Part shown: positions 35,159-42,554 of the stretch, one piece after another
How positions within the stretch are numbered: the stretch's first letter is position 1
Layout of the letters: the number at the start of each line of letters is the position of its first letter
DNA from: Synechococcus sp. UW140
Lineage (GTDB): Bacteria; Cyanobacteriota; Cyanobacteriia; PCC-6307; Cyanobiaceae
NCBI GenBank assembly: GCA_945875915.1
Contig: CAMCMT010000002.1
Span: 1-64,000 of the forward strand
Length of the DNA: 64,000 bases
Direction: 5' to 3'
Translations under genes and position numbers: made by a program
The notes under the pieces: generated by a model
Told to the model about the DNA's origin: nothing
Seen by the model: only the letters and a program-made list of their open reading frames with translations
Database searches by the model: none

Positions 35159-36097
35159 CTATGGATAGGCATTGGGCACGAAGAACTGCTCATTCAAGGG
35201 GGGCCGTTTGTAGCCCTTGGCAGGTTTTCGCGGCGAAAGTTTTAGGGCAGGCGGCGTCATGTCGTGGTAGGGGACTTTGCTGAGTAGGTGGAGGATGCAA
35301 TTGAGGCGGGCGCGCCGCTTGTCATCGGCATCCACGGTGAACCAGGGCGCTTCGGGAATATTGCTATGGGCAAACATCTCATCTTTGGCGCGTGAGAAAT
35401 CTTCCCAACGATCCCTTGATTCAAGATCCATATCACTCAATTTCCAGCGTCTTGTTCCATCTTCAATCCGGGCTTTGAAACGGGCTTCTTGCTCTTCATC
35501 ACTAACCGAAAACCAGTATTTCAACAGCATGATGCCGCTGCGCACCAGCATGCGTTCAAATTCTGGGCAGGATTGTTGAAATTCTTGCAGCTCTGCTGCT
35601 GTGCAAAATCCCATCACCCGTTCCACCCCGGCCCGATTATACCAACTGCGATCAAAGATCACGATTTCCCCTGCCGTCGGGAACTGTTCCACATAGCGTT
35701 GGAAATACCATTGGCTGCGCTGTTGGTCCGAGGGCTTGCCCAGGGCTACGACCCTGCAGCCGCGGGGATTCATCGGTTCGGTGATGCGCTTGATTGTGCC
35801 GCCTTTGCCGGCGGCATCGCGGCCTTCGAACACTACAATCAGGCGCAAGCCTTCTGCCTTCAGCCAATACTGCATTTTCACCAGTTCCTGCTGGAGATGC
35901 ATCAACTCCTTTTCGTAAAATCCACGGTCAAGCCGACCTGGATTGATCTTTAGATCAGCGGTCCTGGCCCGGTCGGGATCTTGCAGGGGCGCCAGATCAT
36001 CGAGCTGGGACGGGGGGAAGGGGCGAGCGCCGATCACGGGCCCCTGGGCGTGCTTCGCTCCGGGGCTTGCCTTGGGCTTGCGATGGTTTTTTCCCAT
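35159..36097 (-). CDS. ppk2: Polyphosphate kinase 2 family protein
   Basis: The 312-residue protein has the PPK2 core: Walker A FEGRDAAGKGGTIKRI, the lid region ALGKPSDQQRSQWYFQRYV and Walker B VIFDRSWYNRAGVERVMGF. PPK2 enzymes use polyphosphate to phosphorylate nucleoside mono- or diphosphates. The single domain with a basic, disordered 40-residue N-terminus fits class I. It is not in an operon with other phosphate genes here. Confidence 0.92.
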   Translation of the reverse strand: MGKNHRKPKASPGAKHAQGPVIGARPFPPSQLDDLAPLQDPDRARTADLKINPGRLDRGFYEKELMHLQQELVKMQYWLKAEGLRLIVVFEGRDAAGKGGTIKRITEPMNPRGCRVVALGKPSDQQRSQWYFQRYVEQFPTAGEIVIFDRSWYNRAGVERVMGFCTAAELQEFQQSCPEFERMLVRSGIMLLKYWFSVSDEEQEARFKARIEDGTRRWKLSDMDLESRDRWEDFSRAKDEMFAHSNIPEAPWFTVDADDKRRARLNCILHLLSKVPYHDMTPPALKLSPRKPAKGYKRPPLNEQFFVPNAYP

Positions 36098-36214
36098 TCC
36101 CAGCTCCTTTCCCCATGGGCTTGAAAGTGCTAGCTCTTTTTAAACTGCAATCGCTGCCGGCGGGCAAAACCTTTTCAGAGCTTCATGAGTCGAACCAGCC
36201 TTCTGGTGAGTGCC

Positions 36215-36598
36215 CTACCTAGGGCTTGGTGTTGCGGTTGGTTTGGGCCTCAGGAGGGCCCGGGCTAGCCGAACTAGCCCCCCAGCGAGAAAGGCCAGGG
36301 CGAGAAGCACAACCCCCACTAGCACCAACACACCCAATAACTGCAACAGGCCCAATCCCAGTTTCGAGAGCCCGCCGATCAAGTTGGCAATCGCATTGCT
36401 GACCAGCAGCAGGGTGTCGAGGCGCTCAGGCAATCGCATGAGGGCGAGGAGCAGGCCCATCCCGCCGGCCAGCAGTAGGAGGGCTTCAGCCAGTTGGCGA
36501 ATTCGACCAGGCGGACGCTTGCGCTTGGAGTCTTGACGCCCGATCTGGCTGCGGCGACCGGGCCGGATCAGGGTGAGACGTTTCGAGGCTCGGCTCAT
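36215..36598 (-). CDS. Hypothetical two-to-three-helix membrane protein, 127 aa
   Basis: A strongly basic N-terminus (LIRPGRRSQIGRQDSKRKRP) precedes two or three hydrophobic segments (QLAEALLLLAGGMGLLLAL and LLQLLGVLVLVGVVLLALAF). Its ATG overlaps the upstream stop as ATGA, so it is translationally coupled to the 83-aa gene and is the last member of the DUF3038-DUF4335 cluster. I do not recognise a named family. Confidence 0.7.
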   Translation of the reverse strand: MSRASKRLTLIRPGRRSQIGRQDSKRKRPPGRIRQLAEALLLLAGGMGLLLALMRLPERLDTLLLVSNAIANLIGGLSKLGLGLLQLLGVLVLVGVVLLALAFLAGGLVRLARALLRPKPTATPSPR

Positions 36599-36846
36599 GG
36601 GCTGATGCTGTGGCCGGCGCCGCGCATCCAGCGCTCGAACTCAATCAACACCAATTCGTTGGGGCAATCGACCAAGGAGAGGTCACCCACGGTGCAATCG
36701 CCATGGCCGCCATGGTGCAGGGAGAGGCGAAAGGTGTCACCGCTCAAGCCGCAAACTTCTGGGTCACTGCGCACCACCACATCGAGGGAGGCGCCTAGGC
36801 GTGTGACCCGTCGGCGATATTCAGGCCAGCTCATTTGGATTGACAT
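36595..36846 (-). CDS. Small conserved cyanobacterial protein, 83 aa
   Basis: From the ATG at 36846 (MSIQMSWPEYRRRVTRLGAS) the protein is 83 residues, probably a compact beta-rich fold with HHGGHGDCTVGDLSLVD near the middle. The frame is open back to 36885 but the added residues are proline-rich. It is coupled to the following membrane protein by an ATGA overlap and lies 108 bp after DUF4335. The family is unknown to me. Confidence 0.65.
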   Translation of the reverse strand: MSIQMSWPEYRRRVTRLGASLDVVVRSDPEVCGLSGDTFRLSLHHGGHGDCTVGDLSLVDCPNELVLIEFERWMRGAGHSISP

Positions 36847-36954
36847 CGCACTAGGGCCAGGGAATGGGTGGGCCGATGGGCCCAAGATGGATAAGGGCTG
36901 GGTGGAGCTTCCCAGGGGCTGGATCGCTCCAGTGTGGCGATCCCAGCGCCAGCG

Positions 36955-37605
36955 TCAACGGGGGGGCTGGTTCGCTCCGGAGGGGGCTCCAGTCTTGGCA
37001 GGGGCGGCCATTGGGTTGGTGGTTCTCTTGTCCTGGGCTGGGTTGATGCTGCCCGGTTTGGGGGTCGGCACCATCCAGGAGATGGCGCCGGCGAGCCCCA
37101 GGGCCGCCATGCCGCATAGGGGCGCCGCGATACGGCGGCCCAGGGGCACCCGCTTACGCAGCTCGTTGCGGCGCAACGGTTGCGGAGTGGGCGTCTGGAG
37201 GTTCAGCTGCAGGCGCCCATCCAGTAGGACCTGGTCCAGGCAGCGCACAAGGTCGGCCAGTTCAGCGTCGTCCAGGTGCAGGGCCAACGGCGGCGTGTTG
37301 GGCTGGCTACTGCGCAGCTCGAGCCGGTGGCGAGAGTCTTCAAGGTGGATCGCTACCGGGGAGTCCGGGGCGCCGAAGGCCCTGGGGGCGCTGCTGATCA
37401 GGTGGCGGGCGTAGGGGGCCACCACCTGCAGCAGGGCTTCGAGGTGCTCCCGTTTGCCCTCCAGTTCCGTGTGGCCGGCCAGGGCCAGACTCCAGCCGGT
37501 GAGGATGCCGATCGCCTGGCTGCCCTGGCCCGTCGACACATCTGGGTAGCCCTCCACCGTCAGGCGACAGCTGATCTGTTCGTAGCGGAGGCTGAGCTTG
37601 ATCAC
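36955..37605 (-). CDS. DUF4335 domain protein
   Basis: The 216-residue protein begins with a strand-rich DUF4335 domain (MIKLSLRYEQISCRLTVEGY, later GILTGWSLALAGHTELEGKR) and ends with one membrane segment (IAAPLCGMAALGLAGAIS) followed by a disordered proline-rich tail. DUF4335 is restricted to cyanobacteria and commonly adjoins DUF3038, as here. Function unknown; the single helix suggests thylakoid or plasma membrane attachment. Confidence 0.8.
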   Translation of the reverse strand: MIKLSLRYEQISCRLTVEGYPDVSTGQGSQAIGILTGWSLALAGHTELEGKREHLEALLQVVAPYARHLISSAPRAFGAPDSPVAIHLEDSRHRLELRSSQPNTPPLALHLDDAELADLVRCLDQVLLDGRLQLNLQTPTPQPLRRNELRKRVPLGRRIAAPLCGMAALGLAGAISWMVPTPKPGSINPAQDKRTTNPMAAPAKTGAPSGANQPPR

Positions 37606-37678
37606 GGCGGGCAGCTTGGGGAGGGGTCTGGGCGGATCGGGGCTTGGCGCAACGGCGGTTCAACCGCGGGCGCTGGCT

Positions 37679-38221
37679 TCAGGGTTCGGGATCCAGCAGG
37701 CTGGCCTTGAGCCGCTCGACCCCACCGCTGCCGGCACTGAGGGCCAGGCTCAAGATCAGCTGGTGACAGAGCTGGGGCCCTTCGATCGGATCTAACAGGT
37801 TGCGAACGCCGACCCGGCGCAGGTTCAACCGTTCCTCAATCAGCTCCTGAAGGCGCGAGCGAAACAGGGTCCAGCGCTGGTCGCTCACCGCCGCCGGCTC
37901 GGCAGCCGAGAGCAGCTGGCGCAGCATCGGGTAGAGCCGTTCGGCCATAGCGGTCAGGATCCTGATCAGGGCATCGGTGTCCTGAACCTCGAGCTGGCCC
38001 CGGCGGGTGGAGCGGCGCAGGGGGTTGTGGCAACGGCGCTTCCAGAGTTCAACCCGGTTGGGGAACAGGGTTTGGTAGCCCAGTTGCTCACTCATCCAAA
38101 CCATGGCCTCGCCCCCGTTGAGGTCGAGGGCCTCCGCGCAAAGGAGCATCAGATCGAGGCGCTCCAGTCCACGCCTGGAAAGGGGGGTGGGCCGGATCAA
38201 GGCGGTAGAAACGTCAGCCAT
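37679..38221 (-). CDS. DUF3038 domain protein
   Basis: This 180-residue soluble, helix-rich protein matches the cyanobacterial DUF3038 family, with LERLDLMLLCAEALDLNGGE at the N-terminus and LRQLLSA and LILSLALSAG helices. It is the first gene of a four-gene minus-strand cluster (DUF3038, DUF4335, 83 aa, 127 aa) and is divergent from apt. No function is known for the family. Confidence 0.8.
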   Translation of the reverse strand: MADVSTALIRPTPLSRRGLERLDLMLLCAEALDLNGGEAMVWMSEQLGYQTLFPNRVELWKRRCHNPLRRSTRRGQLEVQDTDALIRILTAMAERLYPMLRQLLSAAEPAAVSDQRWTLFRSRLQELIEERLNLRRVGVRNLLDPIEGPQLCHQLILSLALSAGSGGVERLKASLLDPEP

Positions 38222-38313
38222 GGCTGCGATACTGCCAGTGCCTGAGCCAATCCGTCATCTGGGGGGGTCGCTGCCTCGACCAGCCCCAGGGCCCTTGACG
38301 ATCTTTTTTCACC

Positions 38314-38841
38314 ATGTCTGCCATAGATCTGCGCCTGCTGGTGCGCGATGTTCCTGACTTTCCCAAGCCGGGGATCCTGTTCCGCGACCTCACTCCCTTG
38401 ATGCGCCAGGCCAGTGCCTGGCAGGAGGTCGTGCGGCAATTGGCCGTGATCTGCGATCGCCTCCAGCCCGATCTGATCGTGGGCATTGAATCGCGGGGAT
38501 TCATCGTGGGCACGGCCCTGGCCACAGATCGGCGCCTGGGCTTCACGCCGGTGCGCAAACCCGGCAAGTTGCCAGGTGTTGTCCATGGCATCGATTACAG
38601 CCTTGAATACGGAACAGATCGGCTTGAAATCTTGGCCGATGGCTTTGAAAACGGCCCCAGGGTTCTCATCGTTGATGATTTGCTGGCCACTGGCGGCACC
38701 GCCAGGGCCTGTTCCCAGTTGGTGCAACAGGTGGGCGGCACCCTCTGCGGCTTTGCCTTCGTGGTTGAGCTTGCAGACCTGGGCGGCCGCGCCAAGTTGC
38801 CGGATGCCGTGCCGGTTGAGTCGCTGATCATCTATTCATGA
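38314..38841 (+). CDS. apt: Adenine phosphoribosyltransferase
   Basis: The 175-residue enzyme has the PRPP-binding motif [16 protein letters not shown] and the family N-terminus [23 protein letters not shown] with [12 protein letters not shown]. It salvages adenine to AMP. Length is typical. The upstream T-rich CTTTTTTCACC immediately before the ATG lacks a Shine-Dalgarno. It converges with the DUF2949 gene with 10 bp between the stops. Confidence 0.95.
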   Translation: MSAIDLRLLVRDVPDFPKPGILFRDLTPLMRQASAWQEVVRQLAVICDRLQPDLIVGIESRGFIVGTALATDRRLGFTPVRKPGKLPGVVHGIDYSLEYGTDRLEILADGFENGPRVLIVDDLLATGGTARACSQLVQQVGGTLCGFAFVVELADLGGRAKLPDAVPVESLIIYS

Positions 38842-38851
38842 CCGCCATCCT

Positions 38852-39058
38852 TCAAGGTTGGCTGTCCTGCCAGGCGAGCACCTGATCGAGCTGATCCAGG
38901 CTGATTAGGCCAAAGCGCCAGAGCACCACCGGCAGGGGGGCCTGTTCGAGTTTGGCCTGCTTGAGACCAAGGTTGAGGGCGTTTTCGCCTAAGCCCAGCT
39001 CTTGGCGGAGGTAGCGGACCAGGCCGCTGGCGGGCTGGGGCGTAGTTGGGACCACCAT
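38852..39058 (-). CDS. DUF2949 domain protein, 68 aa
   Basis: This short protein has the cyanobacterial DUF2949 pattern: LVRYLRQELGLGENALNLGL, then LPVVLWRFGLISLDQLDQVL. It predicts a helical, soluble protein. It lies 13 bp after the FAD monooxygenase stop on the same strand, so the two are likely co-transcribed. Function is unknown. Confidence 0.85.
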   Translation of the reverse strand: MVVPTTPQPASGLVRYLRQELGLGENALNLGLKQAKLEQAPLPVVLWRFGLISLDQLDQVLAWQDSQP

Positions 39059-39071
39059 GGCGCCATGGTGC

Positions 39072-40301
39072 TCATCGCTGCCAGAGGCGGCAAGGGCCCT
39101 GGGTCATGGCGGCCAGGCTCAGGCGCCTCAGCAGGGGGGCCCCATTCAGCAGGTCGAGGGCCAGGCGGCGCAGGGGTAAGAGCAGTCGGGAGCGATTGGA
39201 AAATAGCCCTACTAGCAGGTGGGTCGCCAGCAAGGTGGCTGCGAGGTCGGGCCAACGGCGCCAGCGGTAGGCCGCCGCCAGCCGCCCTGGGGCTAGGCGC
39301 CCGGCAGTAACCCGGCCGGCTAACTGCTGCAGGCAGGCCACATCGCGCCAACCCAGGTTGAGGCCCTGGCCACCGACGGGATGGCAGCGGTGGGCACTGT
39401 CCCCCACCAGCACCAAGGAGCCCTTGGCTAGGGGCCAGGCCAGGCCAAGGGCCACCGGATAGGCCCGTGGCTGGTCCAGCAGGACTTCCGCTTGCAGCTG
39501 GTCGGGGAGGGCGCCGGCTAGCTGGTCAAGGAAGGCGGCGCCATCGAGACTTTCCAGCTGGCGAAGCCGTCGCGCTGACGCACTCCAGACGAGCTGGAAG
39601 GCATCGCCGCCCAGGGGCAAAACCGCAAAGGGCCCCTCCGGGCGCAGCAGCTCCCAGGCCTGGTCGGCCCGCGATCCCCTAAGACGCACCTGAACTGTCA
39701 AGCAGGCCTGGTCGTAACTGCGCTGCACCCAACCCAGGCCAGCGGCCTGGCGACTCGGGGACTGGCTGCCATCTGCGGCAACCACCAGATCAACAGGAGC
39801 CGTTCCAGGGGCCTCGGGATGGGAGGCCGAGCGGCCCAGGTGTAGAGAAACTTGCGGGCTGGCGCGGAGCTGCTCTAGCAACAGAGACATCAGGGGGCCG
39901 TGCTGGCTGATCCAGCCGACGGCTTCGCCGTCTGGTCCTGATCCGGGCCCCGCCGAGCGAGCCGACCCAGTGGGGTCAGGGGCCCCGATGTCTTGCCCGC
40001 CCATGTGCCGTCTCGGGCTTAAGTCGGTGGCACTGAAGTGGCACTGGCGGTCCGTGCCCTGGTCCCAGAGTTCCAGGCTGCTGAACGGCACCAGCCGGGG
40101 CGCCAGGGCCTGCCATAGGCCCAGGCGTTCAAGGAGGGATGCACTGGAGTGGGTAAGGGCGTAGGCCCGTTGGCGCCCCAGGAGCGCCGGGGCATCCAAA
40201 GGGTCATAGAGGTGTACTTGCCAGCCCACCTGGGCCAGGGCCAGGGCCGCCAGGCAACCGGTGGGACCGGCCCCATGCACGTGCGCTTGGCTCATGGGCA
40301 T
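39072..40301 (-). CDS. UbiH/VisC-family FAD-dependent monooxygenase
   Basis: The protein (409 residues from the ATG at 40301; 40295 is also possible) has the FAD-binding GxGxxG in VHGAGPTGCLAALALA, the ATG/DG-type motif VAADGSQSPSRQAAG, and the second FAD motif GDSAHRCHPVGGQGLNLGWRD. UbiH-like enzymes hydroxylate quinone rings; cyanobacteria lack ubiquinone, so a role in plastoquinone or another aromatic or isoprenoid substrate is inferred, not shown. DUF2949 follows directly. Confidence 0.85.
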   Translation of the reverse strand: MPMSQAHVHGAGPTGCLAALALAQVGWQVHLYDPLDAPALLGRQRAYALTHSSASLLERLGLWQALAPRLVPFSSLELWDQGTDRQCHFSATDLSPRRHMGGQDIGAPDPTGSARSAGPGSGPDGEAVGWISQHGPLMSLLLEQLRASPQVSLHLGRSASHPEAPGTAPVDLVVAADGSQSPSRQAAGLGWVQRSYDQACLTVQVRLRGSRADQAWELLRPEGPFAVLPLGGDAFQLVWSASARRLRQLESLDGAAFLDQLAGALPDQLQAEVLLDQPRAYPVALGLAWPLAKGSLVLVGDSAHRCHPVGGQGLNLGWRDVACLQQLAGRVTAGRLAPGRLAAAYRWRRWPDLAATLLATHLLVGLFSNRSRLLLPLRRLALDLLNGAPLLRRLSLAAMTQGPCRLWQR

Positions 40302-40392
40302 TGGCCTGGTATTAGAGCTGGGGCGATGCAATCGCCGGTGGGAAAGGTTCTAAATCGCTGCCGGCGCGGAAGCTGGCCAAGGACGGCCAAAC

Positions 40393-40425
40393 AAAAAACC
40401 GCAGGCCAGTGAGGCACCGCGGCTT
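40393..40425 (-). terminator. Rho-independent terminator downstream of the HLIP gene
   Basis: Read on the minus strand, a GC stem (arms at about 40419-40425 and 40397-40402, with additional G-C pairs inside) is followed by UUUUUUGUUU (plus-strand A-run at 40393-40398). It would end the HLIP transcript about 120 nt past the stop, or a small RNA lying between. Confidence 0.55.
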
Positions 40426-40546
40426 TGATCAAGTTGACCGTCGTAACGGATGATAGGCCCGTTGGAATAGGTGCTCTTGGCAGGCTGTTACAGCTAGGTG
40501 GTGGAGTTCTGAGCTGCTCGAGACCAGGAGTTCACCTTGGTCTGGT

Positions 40547-40801
40547 TTAGCCGATGCCGAGCAAACCGCGGGTGAAAGACTCACCACCCAAGGCATATTC
40601 GGTGGCCAGCAAGGCGATGAAGCCCAGCATCGCCATGCGGCCGTTCAGCACTTCGGCACGCTCGTGGAAGCCCCAGCTGCTTTCGACGCTCACCACTTCC
40701 ATGCGGGGCTCAGTAGCGAAGGCGTTGAGGCGTCCGCCGTCCTCGGTGGTCACTGTGGCGCCGCGGATGACGGCGGAAGCAGCTGCGGTTGATTGGGTCA
40801 T
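40547..40801 (-). CDS. hli: High-light-inducible protein (HLIP/Scp)
   Basis: The 84-residue protein ends with a single chlorophyll-binding helix: HERAEVLNGRMAMLGFIALL carries the E-x-x-N-x-R chlorophyll a/b-binding signature, followed by ATEYALGGESFTRGLLGIG. The 40-residue N-terminal arm is soluble. HLIPs bind chlorophyll and carotenoid, protect photosystem II assembly intermediates and dissipate excess energy. The upstream region has two GTTACAA direct repeats exactly 20 bp apart around a palindrome, which suggests stress-responsive control. Confidence 0.92.
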   Translation of the reverse strand: MTQSTAAASAVIRGATVTTEDGGRLNAFATEPRMEVVSVESSWGFHERAEVLNGRMAMLGFIALLATEYALGGESFTRGLLGIG

Positions 40802-40828
40802 GGGACGACTTTGGTGTGGATGACGGAA

Positions 40829-40856
40829 TTGTAACGCAATATTGCGCCTTGTAACG
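40829..40856 (-). promoter_or_regulatory. HLIP promoter with HLR1-like half-sites and palindrome
   Basis: TTGTAACG occurs at 40829-40836 and 40849-40856, reading CGTTACAA toward the gene, with spacing of exactly 20 bp. The RpaB-binding HLR1 element is built from GTTACA-like half-sites, usually about 10 bp apart. Between them, CGCAATATTGCG (40835-40846) is a perfect 12-bp palindrome. The gene-proximal copy contains TACAAT, which could be the -10 hexamer. Confidence 0.55.
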
Positions 40857-40915
40857 AGCCTGAAGCCGATGGCCCCCGATTTGGCCTGGGAGGGGTTTGC
40901 TGCTTGGGCCCACCC

Positions 40916-41560
40916 TCAGCGCAGGCGCCTGAGGCAGAGCTCCTCAAAGGCGGGCCGCAGCAGGTAGGGGTAGTCACCCACCCAGAGTTTCAGCTGGGGA
41001 ATCCAGCCATCGCTGAGGGCACTAACGCGGGAAAAGTCTTTGCGCTCACTCAGCACCAGGCAGCGAATCACCATGCCCGGCCGGATCGGCTTGTGCTTTT
41101 TGTCGTAGGGGAAGCGAATCTGGCCCAGGTAGCCGTCCTGATCTTCCAGTTCCAGGCAGAGCCAGGTGCGGCGATTTTCCACCAGTTCCAGGCGACCACT
41201 CTGGTCGGTCTGCTCCTGGCGCCCCTCAAGCCGCTCGCGGGTGAAGAGGTCGGCGATGCGGCCTTCAAAGATCGCCGCTGCCGGGTAGCGCCGCAGGACG
41301 TTGTTACGTTGCCCCGCCGCCAGGATCGGCCCCCAGAGCAGGTAGAAGAAAAAGATGAAGCCCACCACCATGAACACCCCGCCCCACTGGGTGGAGAACT
41401 GGCTCTGGCTGACCAGCAGCGCCAAAACTCCGCCGATGACGGCGATCAGCACCCGTTGCAGGACCTGCTGGGGGGATCCGCTGCTGGCGTTGAACTGGGG
41501 TCCGGTGGCAATTGCCGGAATCAGGCGCTGCAGTTCGCCGTCCTTGAGGGGAAGCAGCAT
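40916..41560 (-). CDS. Conserved cyanobacterial membrane protein, 214 aa
   Basis: An N-terminal soluble stretch (MLLPLKDGELQRLIPAIATG) precedes two hydrophobic helices (VLIAVIGGVLALLVSQ and VFMVVGFIFFFYLLWGPIL), and the C-terminal half is a soluble beta-rich domain (WLCLELEDQDGYLGQIRFPY, VIRCLVLSERKDF). I recall similar proteins throughout cyanobacteria and in plants but know no function. It is 33 bp after dapB on the same strand. Confidence 0.75.
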   Translation of the reverse strand: MLLPLKDGELQRLIPAIATGPQFNASSGSPQQVLQRVLIAVIGGVLALLVSQSQFSTQWGGVFMVVGFIFFFYLLWGPILAAGQRNNVLRRYPAAAIFEGRIADLFTRERLEGRQEQTDQSGRLELVENRRTWLCLELEDQDGYLGQIRFPYDKKHKPIRPGMVIRCLVLSERKDFSRVSALSDGWIPQLKLWVGDYPYLLRPAFEELCLRRLR

Positions 41561-41593
41561 GGCTCGTCTCTTAAGCCTCCATGCTGGACCCGA

Positions 41594-42499
41594 TCACAGC
41601 AAACGCTCCAGCCCGTAGACCAGACCGCAGAGCTGGCGCACCCGTCGCACGGTCAGCATGACCCCGGGCATGTAGGCGGAACGATCGATCGTGTCGTGCC
41701 GCAGGGTGTAAGTCTCCCCCTCGGAGCCGAACATCACCTCCTGGTGGGCCACCAGACCCGGCAGGCGAATGGAGTGGAGCCTTAGGCCGCTGGGGCGCTG
41801 GCCTCCGCGGCAACCCGCCAGGCTTTCGTGCTCCTCCACCTGCAGGGCGTTGAAGTCCTTGCCCAGCTCTTCGATTAATTCGGCCGTTTTGATGCAGGTG
41901 CCGCTGGGGGCATCGGCCTTGCGGTTGTGGTGCAGTTCGGTCAGTTCGGCGAAGTTGTAGAAGCGGGCTGCCGCAGCGGCGGCCTGTTGCAGCAACACCA
42001 TGCCCACGCAAAAATTGGGGATCACGGCCCCCCCCATGGAGGCTTTCTCAGCAAACAGGGCTAAGTCGCCGAGTTGCTGGGGCGACAGTCCCGTGGTGCC
42101 GATCACCGGATGTACGCCGTAGGCGATGGCGGCGCGGGTGTGTTCGTAAACGACGCTGGGATGGGTGAAATCCACCAGTACGGCCCCAGCGCCCGGGCCG
42201 GCCTGGCGCACCGCCTGGCTGCTGGCGCAGAGGGCTCCCTCGAAGTCGGCCGTGATCGCCACCTCGAGCTCCCCCAGGCCCAGCTCCAGGCCCACGTCCA
42301 TGCCCTCCTTGCCGGGGGTGGTGTCGATGGCCGCCACCAGGGTCGTGTCGGCTGCGGCCAGCACGGCCTTGATCACCTCGGCGCCCATGCGGCCTAGGGC
42401 ACCAGCCACCACCACCGGAATCGGCGCCGCAGTTGTTGCACCCGGGGTCGGCCCTGGCTGGGAACCGGATAACGGCGACTCGGTTGAAGCGCTGGTCAT
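41594..42499 (-). CDS. dapB: 4-hydroxy-tetrahydrodipicolinate reductase
   Basis: The 301-residue enzyme starts with a proline-rich leader and then has the NAD(P)H-binding [20 protein letters not shown], the catalytic motif [15 protein letters not shown] and [10 protein letters not shown]. DapB reduces the dipicolinate precursor in lysine and peptidoglycan synthesis. The leader of about 27 residues is longer than usual; an internal start cannot be seen because there is no nearby Met. It lies 55 bp after the HD-GYP gene on the same strand. Confidence 0.94.
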   Translation of the reverse strand: MTSASTESPLSGSQPGPTPGATTAAPIPVVVAGALGRMGAEVIKAVLAAADTTLVAAIDTTPGKEGMDVGLELGLGELEVAITADFEGALCASSQAVRQAGPGAGAVLVDFTHPSVVYEHTRAAIAYGVHPVIGTTGLSPQQLGDLALFAEKASMGGAVIPNFCVGMVLLQQAAAAAARFYNFAELTELHHNRKADAPSGTCIKTAELIEELGKDFNALQVEEHESLAGCRGGQRPSGLRLHSIRLPGLVAHQEVMFGSEGETYTLRHDTIDRSAYMPGVMLTVRRVRQLCGLVYGLERLL

Positions 42500-42554
42500 G
42501 GCAAGGAGCGCGCAGCTTTGGGCCCGAGCCTATGGGGTCAGCCTGCCTGCCCGC

